A DNA stretch of 64,000 bases, from positions 620,001 through 684,000 of the forward strand of contig NZ_QDFV01000002.1 in assembly GCF_003075395.1 (NCBI RefSeq), in the 5' to 3' direction. Position 1 is the first letter of the stretch. Every line of letters begins with the position of its first letter. Made by a program: the position numbers and the translations under genes. This stretch comes from Microbacterium sp. TPD7012 (GTDB lineage: Bacteria > Actinomycetota > Actinomycetes > Actinomycetales > Microbacteriaceae). The notes below the pieces were generated by a model. It had not been told where the DNA came from. It saw only the letters and a program-made list of their open reading frames with translations, and did not search any database. Positions 25,954 through 35,408 of this stretch are shown here, one piece after another.

Positions 25954-27225
25954 ATGAACGCACTGAAGGGTTCGCGCAGCGCGAAGGTCTTCGCAGGGAT
26001 CGCGCTTCTCAGCGCATCCGCAATGGTCATCGCCGGCTGCAGCAGCACTCCGGAGGGCTCGCCCTCCGAAGGCGACGACAAGCCGGCCGCCGACCTGACA
26101 CTCAAGCTCGGGTCTCTGCTGCCGCAGACCGGTTCGCTGTCGTTCCTCGGCCCGCCCATGGAGTCGGGCGTCGGACTCGCCGTCTCCGAGGTCAACGAGG
26201 CCGCCGCAGGCGTCACCATCGACCTGACCGCCGAAGACGAGGGCGACACCGACACGAAGGCGTACGAGACCTCGATCACCAAGCTCCAGGGCGCGGGCGT
26301 CACCGCCATCGTCGGCGCTGCGGCATCCGGCGTCTCCCGCCTCATCCTCGACGGCAACGTGAGCGCCGGCATCCTGCAGATCTCGGCGTCGAACACCGGC
26401 CCCGACTTCACCGACTGGGACGACAAGGGACTCTACTTCCGCACCGCTCCCAGCGACCTGCTGCAGGGCGAGGTCCTCGGCAACCTGATCGCCGAAGACG
26501 GACACAAGACCCTCGGCGTCATCTACCAGAACGACGCCTACGGCACGGGTCTGTTCGACAACATCAAGTCGACCTTCGAGGGCGCGGGTGGCGAGGTCGT
26601 CGCCGACGCCTCGTACAACGTCGGTGACGGTCAGTTCGACGCTCAGGTCGAGACGATCAAGGCAGCCAACCCGGATGCCGTCGCGATCGTGTCGTTCGAC
26701 CAGTTCAAGACCATCGCCCCGCTGCTGCAGAACGCCGGCATCACGCCGGACAAGTGGTACCTGGTCGACGGAAACCTGTCGGACTACGGCTCCTCGCCCG
26801 ACACGAACTTCTCGTTCTCGCTCGAGGGCGCGCAGGGCACCAAGCCCGGCCCGGCGCTCGAAGACGACTTCACCGAGCGTCTGCAGACGTTCTGGACCGG
26901 TGAGGGCAACCCCGAGGTCAACGACTTCACGTACGCCGCCGAGGCATACGACGCCGTCGTCCTCGTCGCTCTCGCGTCGCTCGCGGCCGGTTCCACCGAG
27001 GGCGCGGACATCGCGGCCAAGATGGCCGAGGTCTCCGGCGGCACCGGCGACGGTGAGAAGTGCACCAGCTTCGCTGACTGCGCCAAGATCATCAACGACG
27101 GTGGCACGGCCGACTACGACGGCTACTCCGGCGAGGTCACGTTCGACGAGAACGGCGACCCGCAGGGTGCCTCGATCGGTACCTACAAGTACGGTGCGGA
27201 CAACCTGATCACCCGCACGAACTGA
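25954..27225 (+). CDS. livK: Branched-chain amino acid type ABC transporter substrate-binding lipoprotein
   Basis: 423 residues. The signal peptide ends with lipobox VIAGC (C29), so the mature protein is lipid-anchored. The rest is a periplasmic-binding type I fold: LPQTGSLSFLGPPMESGVGLAVSEVN at the first strand (residues 56-81), ALVVGAASS-like VGAAASGVSR and GVIYQNDAYGTG. The family binds Leu/Ile/Val, but related proteins bind amides, urea or aromatic compounds, so the ligand is uncertain. AAGGGAG precedes the ATG. The permease and ATPase genes lie convergently downstream on the other strand. Confidence 0.9.
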   Translation: MNALKGSRSAKVFAGIALLSASAMVIAGCSSTPEGSPSEGDDKPAADLTLKLGSLLPQTGSLSFLGPPMESGVGLAVSEVNEAAAGVTIDLTAEDEGDTDTKAYETSITKLQGAGVTAIVGAAASGVSRLILDGNVSAGILQISASNTGPDFTDWDDKGLYFRTAPSDLLQGEVLGNLIAEDGHKTLGVIYQNDAYGTGLFDNIKSTFEGAGGEVVADASYNVGDGQFDAQVETIKAANPDAVAIVSFDQFKTIAPLLQNAGITPDKWYLVDGNLSDYGSSPDTNFSFSLEGAQGTKPGPALEDDFTERLQTFWTGEGNPEVNDFTYAAEAYDAVVLVALASLAAGSTEGADIAAKMAEVSGGTGDGEKCTSFADCAKIINDGGTADYDGYSGEVTFDENGDPQGASIGTYKYGADNLITRTN

Positions 27226-27233
27226 TCACACGC

Positions 27234-27266
27234 GAAGGCCCCGGATGCTCAGCATCCGGGGCCTTC
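27234..27266 (+). terminator. livK terminator
   Basis: A perfect 15-bp stem around loop TCA, nine bases after the stop; GGATGC/GCATCC form the inner stem. Confidence 0.88.
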
Positions 27267-27280
27267 GTCGTGCGCTCGGC

Positions 27281-27347
27281 CCTTCGACAGGCTCAGCCCT
27301 TCGACAGGCTCAGGGACCCAGCCCTCTGGGTCGCTGAGCCTGTCGAA
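27281..27347. repeat. REP-like repeat cluster with long hairpin
   Basis: CCTTCGACAGGCTCAG occurs twice in a row (27281-27296, 27298-27313), and its reverse complement follows at 27334-27348. The second copy pairs with the inverted one: 14 bp, one mismatch, then 7 bp more around loop CCCT (27300-27347). A half-copy with one change lies at 59475-59497. Confidence 0.75.
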
Positions 27348-27360
27348 GCGTCCTGGCACG

Positions 27361-27396
27361 GAAGAGGGGCGGATGCCGCAGCATCCGCCCCTCTTC
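27361..27396 (-). terminator. livF (livHMGF) terminator
   Basis: A perfect 16-bp stem around loop CGCA, nine bases beyond the livF stop; again the inner stem is GGATGC/GCATCC. Confidence 0.88.
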
Positions 27397-27405
27397 TCTT
27401 CCGCG

Positions 27406-28176
27406 TCAGGCGGCGTCTTCGGTGCCGAGCGTGCCGAGGTACAGGCCGATGACCTTGGGGTCGTTGAGGAGGTCGCGACCGGTGCCCTCGTAGGCGTCCC
27501 GTCCCTGGTCGAGCACGTAGCCGCGGTCGCAGATCTGCAGGCAGCGCCGGGCGTTCTGCTCGACCATGATCGTCGTGACGCCGGCCTTGTTGATGTCGGA
27601 GACGCGGATGAACGCGTCATCCTGGCGCACGGGGGAGAGGCCGGCGGATGGCTCGTCGAGCAGCAGCACCGACGGATCCATCATGAGCGCGCGCGACATC
27701 GCCACCATCTGCCGCTCACCGCCGGACAGCGAACCGGCACGCTGCTTGAGCCGCTTGCCGAGCTCGGCGAAGATGCTGCTGACGAACTCCAGACGCTCGG
27801 CGTAGATCTTGGGGTTCTGGTAGAGCCCCATCTGGAGGTTCTCCTCGATGGAGAGCGACGGGAAGACGTTGTTGGTCTGAGGGACGAAGGCCACGCCGCG
27901 CTTGACGAGCTTGTCGGCCTTGAGTCCCACGATGCTCTCACCGTGGAGCGTGACATCACCCTCGCGCACGTTCACCATGCCGAAGATCGCCTTCAGCAGA
28001 GTGGACTTGCCGGCACCGTTCGGGCCGATGATGCCGATCAGCTCGCCCTTGTGCGCGACGAGGTTCGCTCCGTTGAGGATGTTCACGCCGGGCAGGTAGC
28101 CCGCGTGCACGTCCTTCAGCTCCACGATGACGTCGTCGTTCTTGATCTCGTTCCGGACAGGCGTCTGGTCGGTCAT
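27406..28176 (-). CDS. livF: Branched-chain amino acid type ABC transporter ATP-binding protein LivF
   Basis: 256 residues from ATG 28176. It is one of the two ATPases that power the importer. Walker A GPNGAGKST, Q-loop FVPQTNNVFPSL (the LivF-type spelling), signature LSGGERQ and Walker B SVLLLDEPSAGLSP are intact. The start overlaps the livG stop by 4 bp. Last gene of livHMGF; a strong hairpin follows. Confidence 0.94.
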   Translation of the reverse strand: MTDQTPVRNEIKNDDVIVELKDVHAGYLPGVNILNGANLVAHKGELIGIIGPNGAGKSTLLKAIFGMVNVREGDVTLHGESIVGLKADKLVKRGVAFVPQTNNVFPSLSIEENLQMGLYQNPKIYAERLEFVSSIFAELGKRLKQRAGSLSGGERQMVAMSRALMMDPSVLLLDEPSAGLSPVRQDDAFIRVSDINKAGVTTIMVEQNARRCLQICDRGYVLDQGRDAYEGTGRDLLNDPKVIGLYLGTLGTEDAA

Positions 28177-29189
28177 GCCTTCTTCTCCTCGGCGTCGTCG
28201 GCGGATTCCTCGGCCTCGACCTCGGCCTCGACCTGTTCGCGGAAGCTCACCGGGTCGATCTCCGAGATCACGGGGATGCGGCCGGTCACGGCGCCGAGGT
28301 CGACGTCCTGGTGGGCGCCGAGGTAGGCGTCGATCACGGCGGGGTCCGCCATGACCTCGTCCGGCGGTCCTTCTGCGACGACGCGTCCTTCGGCCATGAC
28401 CACGACCCAGTCGGCGATGTGGCGGACCATGTGCATGTCGTGCTCGACGAACAGCACGGTCATGCCGAGGCCCTTGAGATCGAGAATGTGGTCGAGCAGC
28501 GACTGCGTGAGCGCGGGGTTCACCCCGGCCATCGGCTCGTCCAGCATGACCAGCGTCGGGTCGCTCATCAGCGCCCTGGCCATCTCGAGCAGCTTGCGCT
28601 GCCCTCCCGAGAGCGAGGCTGCGAAGTCCTGCTCCTTGGCGTCGAGCTTGAACCGCGCCAGAAGGTCGCGGGCCTTGGCCTCGATCTCGGTGTCCTGCTT
28701 GCGCCACAGGAACGGGAACAGGCTCGACCAGAACCCTTCGCCGCGCTGGCCGGGGGCACCGAGCTTCATGTTCTCGAGCACCGTCAGCAGCGACAGCGAC
28801 TTGGTCAGCTGGAACGTGCGGACCTGCCCCATCCGCGCGACCTTGAAGGACGGCACGCCGGAGAGGTTCTTTCCGTCGAACGACCAGGTGCCGCTGTTGG
28901 GCTTGTCGAAGCCGCAGAGCAGGTTGAACAGCGTCGTCTTGCCGGCGCCGTTGGGACCGATGAGCGCCGTGATCGCGCCGCGCGGGATCTCGAGGTGGTC
29001 CACGTCGACGGCGGTGAGTCCGCCGAAGCGCCGCTCCACGCCGTCGGCGATGAGGATCGGATCGACCTTCGCCACGCCGGGCTTCACTTCGCCCGTGGTC
29101 AGGCCCGTGGTCTTCGGCCGACGGATGCTCCCGGTGGCCGGGGCGGCGGTCCCCTCGGGGACCGCCTCGGGGGTCAGTTCACTTGACAA
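28173..29189 (-). CDS. livG: Branched-chain amino acid type ABC transporter ATP-binding protein LivG
   Basis: 338 residues from TTG 29189, with GGGAG seven bases upstream. Walker A GPNGAGKTT (about 78-86), signature LSGGQRK, Walker B LVMLDEPMAGVNP and H-loop FVEHDMHMV are present. It is longer than the usual 255 residues: about 45 extra at the N-terminus and a 50-residue acidic tail after the ABC domain (QVEAEVEAEESADDAEEKKA). The tail is absent from typical LivG proteins and may be a protein-interaction segment. Overlaps livM by 11 bases and livF by 4. Confidence 0.92.
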   Translation of the reverse strand: MSSELTPEAVPEGTAAPATGSIRRPKTTGLTTGEVKPGVAKVDPILIADGVERRFGGLTAVDVDHLEIPRGAITALIGPNGAGKTTLFNLLCGFDKPNSGTWSFDGKNLSGVPSFKVARMGQVRTFQLTKSLSLLTVLENMKLGAPGQRGEGFWSSLFPFLWRKQDTEIEAKARDLLARFKLDAKEQDFAASLSGGQRKLLEMARALMSDPTLVMLDEPMAGVNPALTQSLLDHILDLKGLGMTVLFVEHDMHMVRHIADWVVVMAEGRVVAEGPPDEVMADPAVIDAYLGAHQDVDLGAVTGRIPVISEIDPVSFREQVEAEVEAEESADDAEEKKA

Positions 29190-30156
29190 AGGTCATCTCC
29201 CTCTTGTCGCCGAGGATGCCCTGGGGGCGGAAGATCACGAGCAGCATCAGCGCGATGCCGATGAAGATGAACACCAGCGTCGAGGCCTGGCTGTCGGACA
29301 TCGGCAGGATCCCCGATTTCGCCATCGCCGGCAGCAGGTTCGCCATGAAGGCGAACACGACCCAGAAGAGGATCGCTCCGAGCGTCGGCCCGATCACGGT
29401 GGCCGCGCCGCCGAGGAGGAGGACCGTCCACAGGAAGAACGTCAGCGAGGTCGTGTAGCTGCCGGGGACGACGGCAGAGGGGAGGACGAACACGATCCCG
29501 CCCGCCGCGCCGATGACGCCGCCGACGATGAGCGCCTGCATCTTGTAGGCGAAGACGTTCTTGCCGAGCGAGCGCACGGCGTCCTCGTCCTCGCGGATGC
29601 CCTTGAGCACGCGGCCCCACGGGCTGCGCATCAGCGCCCACACCAGCAGGATCGCGACGACGAGCACGATCAGCCCGAACACGCGGTTCCAGAGATCGTC
29701 CGCGCTGTACGTCCACGGCCCGAACCCGTATGTCCCGACAGGGAAGGGGTTCGCGTCACGGAAGCCGCCGTTGAACTGGGCGAGGCCGTCGGCGGAGTTG
29801 GTGTACTCGTCGAAGACCTGCGTGGTGAACAGCAGGCGCACGATCTCACCGGCCGCGATCGTCGCGATCGCGAGGTAGTCGGCCCGCAGACGCAGGGTCG
29901 GGATGCCGAGCAGCACCGCGAAGAGCGCGCCGCCGAGCAGACCGATCAGCATGCCGATCCACCACGGGAGCCCGAAGGTGAGCACCGAGATGGCGTAGCC
30001 GTAGCCGCCGATCGCCATGAACGCGGCCATACCGAAGTTGAGCAGGCCGGCGAAGCCGAAGTGCATCGCGAGACCTGTCGCCGCCAGGGCGTACGCCAGG
30101 GTGACCGGGCTGAACAGATAGACGGCGGTGTTGGAGAAGATGCTTCCGAAGTCCAT
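29179..30156 (-). CDS. livM: Branched-chain amino acid type ABC transporter permease LivM
   Basis: 325 residues from ATG 30156, about nine membrane helices. LLNFGMAAFMAIGGYGYA and LRADYLAIATIAAGEIVR are LivM signatures, and VWALMRSPWGRVLKGIREDE is the cytoplasmic coupling loop that meets LivG/LivF. It lies five bases after livH, whose product completes the membrane channel. Confidence 0.93.
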   Translation of the reverse strand: MDFGSIFSNTAVYLFSPVTLAYALAATGLAMHFGFAGLLNFGMAAFMAIGGYGYAISVLTFGLPWWIGMLIGLLGGALFAVLLGIPTLRLRADYLAIATIAAGEIVRLLFTTQVFDEYTNSADGLAQFNGGFRDANPFPVGTYGFGPWTYSADDLWNRVFGLIVLVVAILLVWALMRSPWGRVLKGIREDEDAVRSLGKNVFAYKMQALIVGGVIGAAGGIVFVLPSAVVPGSYTTSLTFFLWTVLLLGGAATVIGPTLGAILFWVVFAFMANLLPAMAKSGILPMSDSQASTLVFIFIGIALMLLVIFRPQGILGDKREMTFVK

Positions 30157-30161
30157 GGCGG

Positions 30162-31511
30162 TCAGCCCAACCTTTCCCTGCGGCCCAGCAGTCCCTGGGG
30201 TCTGACGAGGAGGATCACGATGAGCACGACCAGGGCGCTCGCGTACTTCAGGTCGGAGGGGATCCAGAGCGTCGAGACCTCGACCGCGATACCGACGATG
30301 AGCGAGCCGACGAGAGCACCGAACGCGGTGCCGAGGCCGCCGAGCGTGATCGCGGCGAAGATGAGCAGCAGCATCTGCGCGCCCATGTCCCACTTCACGC
30401 CGGGGCGGAAGTACGCCCAGAGGATGCCGGAGATCGCCGCCAGCGTGCCGGAGAGGATCCACACGTAGCGGACCACCTTGTCGACGTCGATGCCGGATGC
30501 CGCGGCGAGCTGCGGGTTGTCCGAGATCGCGCGGGTCGCCTTGCCGATGCGGGTGCGCGTCAGGAAGAAGGCGACGCCGAGGATCACGATGATGCTCACG
30601 CCCATGCCGATCATGTCGATGTACGACAGCGAGATCGGACCGAACTGGATCGGGGCGGGGCTGGCACCGGGAAGCTGCCGCGTACCACCGCCGATCAGGT
30701 ACTGGAACGCGTAGCGGAGCGCCAGCGAGAGGCCGATGCTGACGATCATGAGCTGCACGACACCGAGACCGCGCCGCCGCAGCGGCCGCCAGATGCCGGC
30801 ATCCAGGGCCCAGCCGAAGAGGCCTCCGCCGATCACCGCCGCGATGATGCCGACCCACAGCGGAAGCTGCCAGAACGTGGTCGTCACCAGGGCGACGAGG
30901 CCGCCCCAGGTGACCATCTCGGCGTGGGCGAAGTTCGACAGCCGGGTGGTGCCGTAGATCAGGGCCGCGCCCATCGAGGCGAGCGCGAGGAGCAGACCGA
31001 AGTTCAGGCCGCCGACGAGTCGCGAGAGCAGCTGATCGAGGAACGAGACGGTGATCCGCTGCCCCTCGCCGAGGAACAGGTTCATGATCTTGGTGCCGGT
31101 GAGGCCGAACTCGACCTCGAACGAGGCTGTCGTGCCGGCGATGGGCTGCGTGCCCTCCGGCAGCAGACTCGCGTCGACGATCACGCCGTCCGGAAGGGTC
31201 TTCTCATCGACGGTGAGCGTGTACTTGTCCTTCTCGGGCACGTACAGCCGCCACTTGCCGTCGACGTCGGTCTCGGTCTCACCCTTGAATCCGTTGCCTT
31301 CGATCTGCATGACGACGCCCTCGACAGGCTCGTCGTCGAAGGTGATGACCCCGGCGAAGTAGAAGTCCGTCACCTCCTGCTCGTCGTCGGAGGTCTCCGC
31401 CGAAGCGGATGACGGAGGCAGTACCAGGAACGCGGTCAGCGCCATGAGGATGCCGAGGAAAGCGACCACCCAGGGTCGTTTTCGCTGCACGGCGATTGTT
31501 GTGGGTCCCAC
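30162..31511 (-). CDS. livH: LivH-type permease with an N-terminal secreted beta-sandwich domain
   Basis: 449 residues, against about 290 for ordinary LivH. From GTG 31511 (GGAGG four bases upstream) it begins with a signal-like helix (about 13-38, ending SSASAE), then an extracellular domain (about 45-130: YFAGVITFDDEPVEGVVMQI ... DVDGKWRLYVPEKDKYTLTV) that looks like a carboxypeptidase-regulatory/Ig-like module, and only then the permease (LVGGLNFGLLLALASMGAAL, RLSNFAHAEMVTWGGL, coupling loop RTRIGKATRAISDNPQLA). The extra domain should sit outside the membrane next to the lipoprotein LivK and may help docking. First gene of livHMGF. Confidence 0.88.
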   Translation of the reverse strand: MGPTTIAVQRKRPWVVAFLGILMALTAFLVLPPSSASAETSDDEQEVTDFYFAGVITFDDEPVEGVVMQIEGNGFKGETETDVDGKWRLYVPEKDKYTLTVDEKTLPDGVIVDASLLPEGTQPIAGTTASFEVEFGLTGTKIMNLFLGEGQRITVSFLDQLLSRLVGGLNFGLLLALASMGAALIYGTTRLSNFAHAEMVTWGGLVALVTTTFWQLPLWVGIIAAVIGGGLFGWALDAGIWRPLRRRGLGVVQLMIVSIGLSLALRYAFQYLIGGGTRQLPGASPAPIQFGPISLSYIDMIGMGVSIIVILGVAFFLTRTRIGKATRAISDNPQLAAASGIDVDKVVRYVWILSGTLAAISGILWAYFRPGVKWDMGAQMLLLIFAAITLGGLGTAFGALVGSLIVGIAVEVSTLWIPSDLKYASALVVLIVILLVRPQGLLGRRERLG

Positions 31512-31668
31512 GCAACCTCCACTGTGAGTGCTTTCTCTGCGGCATCGGGTGTGAACCGCAGGGTGGACGACGTTTTGAGCGTAGTGCGCGTTTTGCGATT
31601 CACCTACACCGGCGGCATCCCGTGCGGACGAGGGGCGCTTCCGGGAATGTTCGCGGGCGTGTCTCGCT

Positions 31669-33264
<1,596 letters not shown>

Positions 33265-33276
33265 GGATTCGACGGA

Positions 33277-33310
33277 AAGGGACCGGATGCCGTGCGGCAT
33301 CCGGTCCCTT
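33277..33310 (+). terminator. guaB terminator
   Basis: A perfect 15-bp stem around loop GTGC, 12 bases after the stop, again with GGATGC/GCATCC inside. It can also serve the convergent gene at 33329. Confidence 0.87.
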
Positions 33311-33328
33311 CGTCTCTCTCCGGGGAGA

Positions 33329-33742
33329 TCAGCTGCAGGTGTAGGTGACGCCGTCGACGGTCCACACGCCCGGGCCGAGCTCCGCGCACGTCCCGATGAT
33401 GCCCGCGAAGAGCGTCACGAACAGGATGATGCCGATGATGTACAGCAGGGTGATGACCGCGCCGACGATGATGCCCGCGATGGCGATGCCCTTGGGGGCG
33501 CCGGCCTTGCCGAGCTTGACGGCCGCGACGATGCTGAGGATCAGGCCGATCGGCGCCGCGACGAAGGCGAGCACCAGGCCGATGATCGACAGCACGCGCC
33601 CCGGAGGGGAGACCGGAGCTGCAGCGTAGGGAGCGCCGCTGTTGGGAGCGGGCGGCGCGTAGGCGGCGGTGGGATCCGGGGTGGGCGCGCCGTTCCAGGC
33701 CGGGGGAGTCTGCGGGGAATCGGGGGGCTGGGGAATCGTCAT
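33329..33742 (-). CDS. DUF4190-type membrane protein
   Basis: 137 residues from ATG 33742, AGGAGA six bases upstream. A Pro/Ala-rich N-terminal third is followed by two hydrophobic segments separated by KLGKAGAPKGIAIAGI, the DUF4190 pattern, and a short tail with two cysteines (GTCAELGPG ... TYTCS), probably exposed. The role of the family is unknown. Monocistronic, convergent with guaB. Confidence 0.7.
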   Translation of the reverse strand: MTIPQPPDSPQTPPAWNGAPTPDPTAAYAPPAPNSGAPYAAAPVSPPGRVLSIIGLVLAFVAAPIGLILSIVAAVKLGKAGAPKGIAIAGIIVGAVITLLYIIGIILFVTLFAGIIGTCAELGPGVWTVDGVTYTCS

Positions 33743-33873
33743 GTTCTCTCCTGTTCCAGGGAGACGGCGGATCGGCCGTCGCCGGTTCTCGTAGCCAGAG
33801 CGTAGCGAGCAGCACCCGCGTCGCACCATGCCGTTCACCGGATCGACCTCTTCCGTCCGTCGTCGGCCCGGCG

Positions 33874-33879
33874 TAGCGT
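33874..33879 (+). promoter_or_regulatory. -10 box for leaderless DUF2277 transcript
   Basis: TAGCGT six bases before ATG 33886. Confidence 0.55.
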
Positions 33880-33885
33880 GCCGGT

Positions 33886-34197
33886 ATGTGTCGCAACATC
33901 GTCCCGCTGAACAACCTCGAACCCGCCGCGACCGACGAGGAGTGCCACGACGCGGCGCTGCAGTTCGTCCGCAAGATCTCTGGAGCGAACGCGCCCTCCC
34001 GCGCGAACCAGGCGGTCTTCGACCGGGCCGTCGATGAGATCGCCCGCGCGGCCCGTCAGCTGCTCGACGACCTGGTGACCTCGGCTCCGCCGAAGAACCG
34101 GGCGGCGGAAGCGGCCAAGCGACAGGCCCGTTCGGCCGAGCGCTATGAGGCGATCCGGGTGTATCAGCAGGAGAAGCGCGCAGCCAGGGCCGTCTGA
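33886..34197 (+). CDS. DUF2277 family protein
   Basis: 103 residues. MCRNIVPLNNLEPAATDEE and ALQFVRKISG ... LLDDLVTSAPPKNR match the conserved DUF2277 proteins of actinobacteria and proteobacteria; no function is established. The N-terminal Cys-Arg and the basic C-terminus (RQARSAERYEAIRVYQQEKR) might suggest nucleic-acid contact, but that is speculation. Confidence 0.82.
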   Translation: MCRNIVPLNNLEPAATDEECHDAALQFVRKISGANAPSRANQAVFDRAVDEIARAARQLLDDLVTSAPPKNRAAEAAKRQARSAERYEAIRVYQQEKRAARAV

Positions 34198-34364
34198 CAC
34201 GGGAGCGCGCCGCACCGCGATCCGGCGCTGCGCAGCGGGCGCTGGCGCCTATGCCAGAATCGACGTACCCCGCTCGACTTTCCCCGCGGACCCGGTGGTA
34301 GGGCACCGAGACCGCGACGCCGATCTTCGCATCGGCAGGGATCCTCCCCAAGGAGAGCCGCTCT

Positions 34365-35408
34365 ATGGTTGACGAAGCTCCGCGCGTCCTCGTCGTCGAT
34401 GACGACCCCGACGTCGCTCTGCTCGTGAAGACGGTGCTCGAGCGGCGCGCGGGCTGCATCGTCGACATCGCGCAGGACGGCCGCGTCGCGATCGAGCGGA
34501 TGGCGGAGGTGCGCCCCGACGTCGTCGTCACCGACATCGAGATGCCGGGGCTGAGCGGTCTGGAGCTGCTCGCGGAGCTGCGGCGCACGAGCCCGAACGT
34601 CCCCGTGATCGTGATGACGGCGCATGTCTCGGTGGAGTACGCGGTGTCGGCCCTGCGCGCGCAGGCCGACGAGTTCCTCACCAAGCCGCTCGACAACGCC
34701 CGCCTGATCGAGGTCGTCACACGGCTCGCCGCCGAAGGCCGACGTCGCCGTGAGGAAGCCCGGCCGAAGGAGACCGTGCTGGCCATCGGCGCGCATCCGG
34801 ACGACGTCGAGATCGGCGTCGGAGGGCTGCTCGCAGCCCACGCGCACGCCGGGGACGCCATCACGATCCTCACCCTCTCGCGCGGTGCCCGCGGCGGCGA
34901 CGCCGACAGCAGGCAGAGCGAGTCCCTCGCGGCCGCCGACATGCTGGGCGCGCGGCTCTTCGTCAAGGATCTGGTGGACACCGAGATCTCCGGGGGCGGG
35001 ACGACGGTGCGCCTCATCGAGGAGGTCGTGCAGGAGATCACGCCGACCATCGTCTACACGCACTCCGGTCACGATCGGCACCAGGATCACCGGGCCGTGA
35101 GCGAGGCGACCATCGTCGCCACCCGACGCGTCGGCACCGTGGCGTGCTATCAGAGCCCGTCGGCCACGATCGACTTCCGTCCGACGCGGTTCGTCCGCAT
35201 CGACCAGTACCTCGATCAGAAGCTGCGACTCCTGGAGCGCTTCCAGTCGCAGACCGCCAGCCGCGACTACCTCGAACCTGAGTTCGTGACCGCGACGGCG
35301 CGCTACTGGTCGCGGTTCGGCGGCGGCAAGGCCGTGGAGCCCCTCGAGGTGGTGCGCGAGACGGCGGAGTTCGTCGGCGCCCATGAACTCACGAGAAGAG
35401 AGAGCTGA
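34365..35408 (+). CDS. Response-regulator receiver fused to a PIG-L/LmbE-type deacetylase
   Basis: 347 residues, AAGGAGA eight bases before ATG. Residues 1-125 are a receiver domain: VLVVDDDPDV, phospho-acceptor D57 in VTDIEMPG, T85 and K107. Residues 136-345 are a zinc deacetylase of the PIG-L/LmbE family with the metal motif AHPDDVE (143-149) and HSGHDRHQDH (233-242). Known members remove acetyl from GlcNAc-type sugars in mycothiol, GPI and antibiotic pathways. A phosphorylation-controlled deacetylase is implied: the output of the two-component system would be an enzyme activity rather than DNA binding. It opens a run of seven coupled genes to 40865; TGATG joins it to the next. Confidence 0.85.
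   Translation: MVDEAPRVLVVDDDPDVALLVKTVLERRAGCIVDIAQDGRVAIERMAEVRPDVVVTDIEMPGLSGLELLAELRRTSPNVPVIVMTAHVSVEYAVSALRAQADEFLTKPLDNARLIEVVTRLAAEGRRRREEARPKETVLAIGAHPDDVEIGVGGLLAAHAHAGDAITILTLSRGARGGDADSRQSESLAAADMLGARLFVKDLVDTEISGGGTTVRLIEEVVQEITPTIVYTHSGHDRHQDHRAVSEATIVATRRVGTVACYQSPSATIDFRPTRFVRIDQYLDQKLRLLERFQSQTASRDYLEPEFVTATARYWSRFGGGKAVEPLEVVRETAEFVGAHELTRRES

Noticed and set aside
31321..31334. A TCGACAGGCTC string in livH resembling the REP-like repeat
   Set aside because: Only 11 bases match, it encodes conserved-looking protein sequence (DEPVEG), and there is no inverted partner, so chance is likely.
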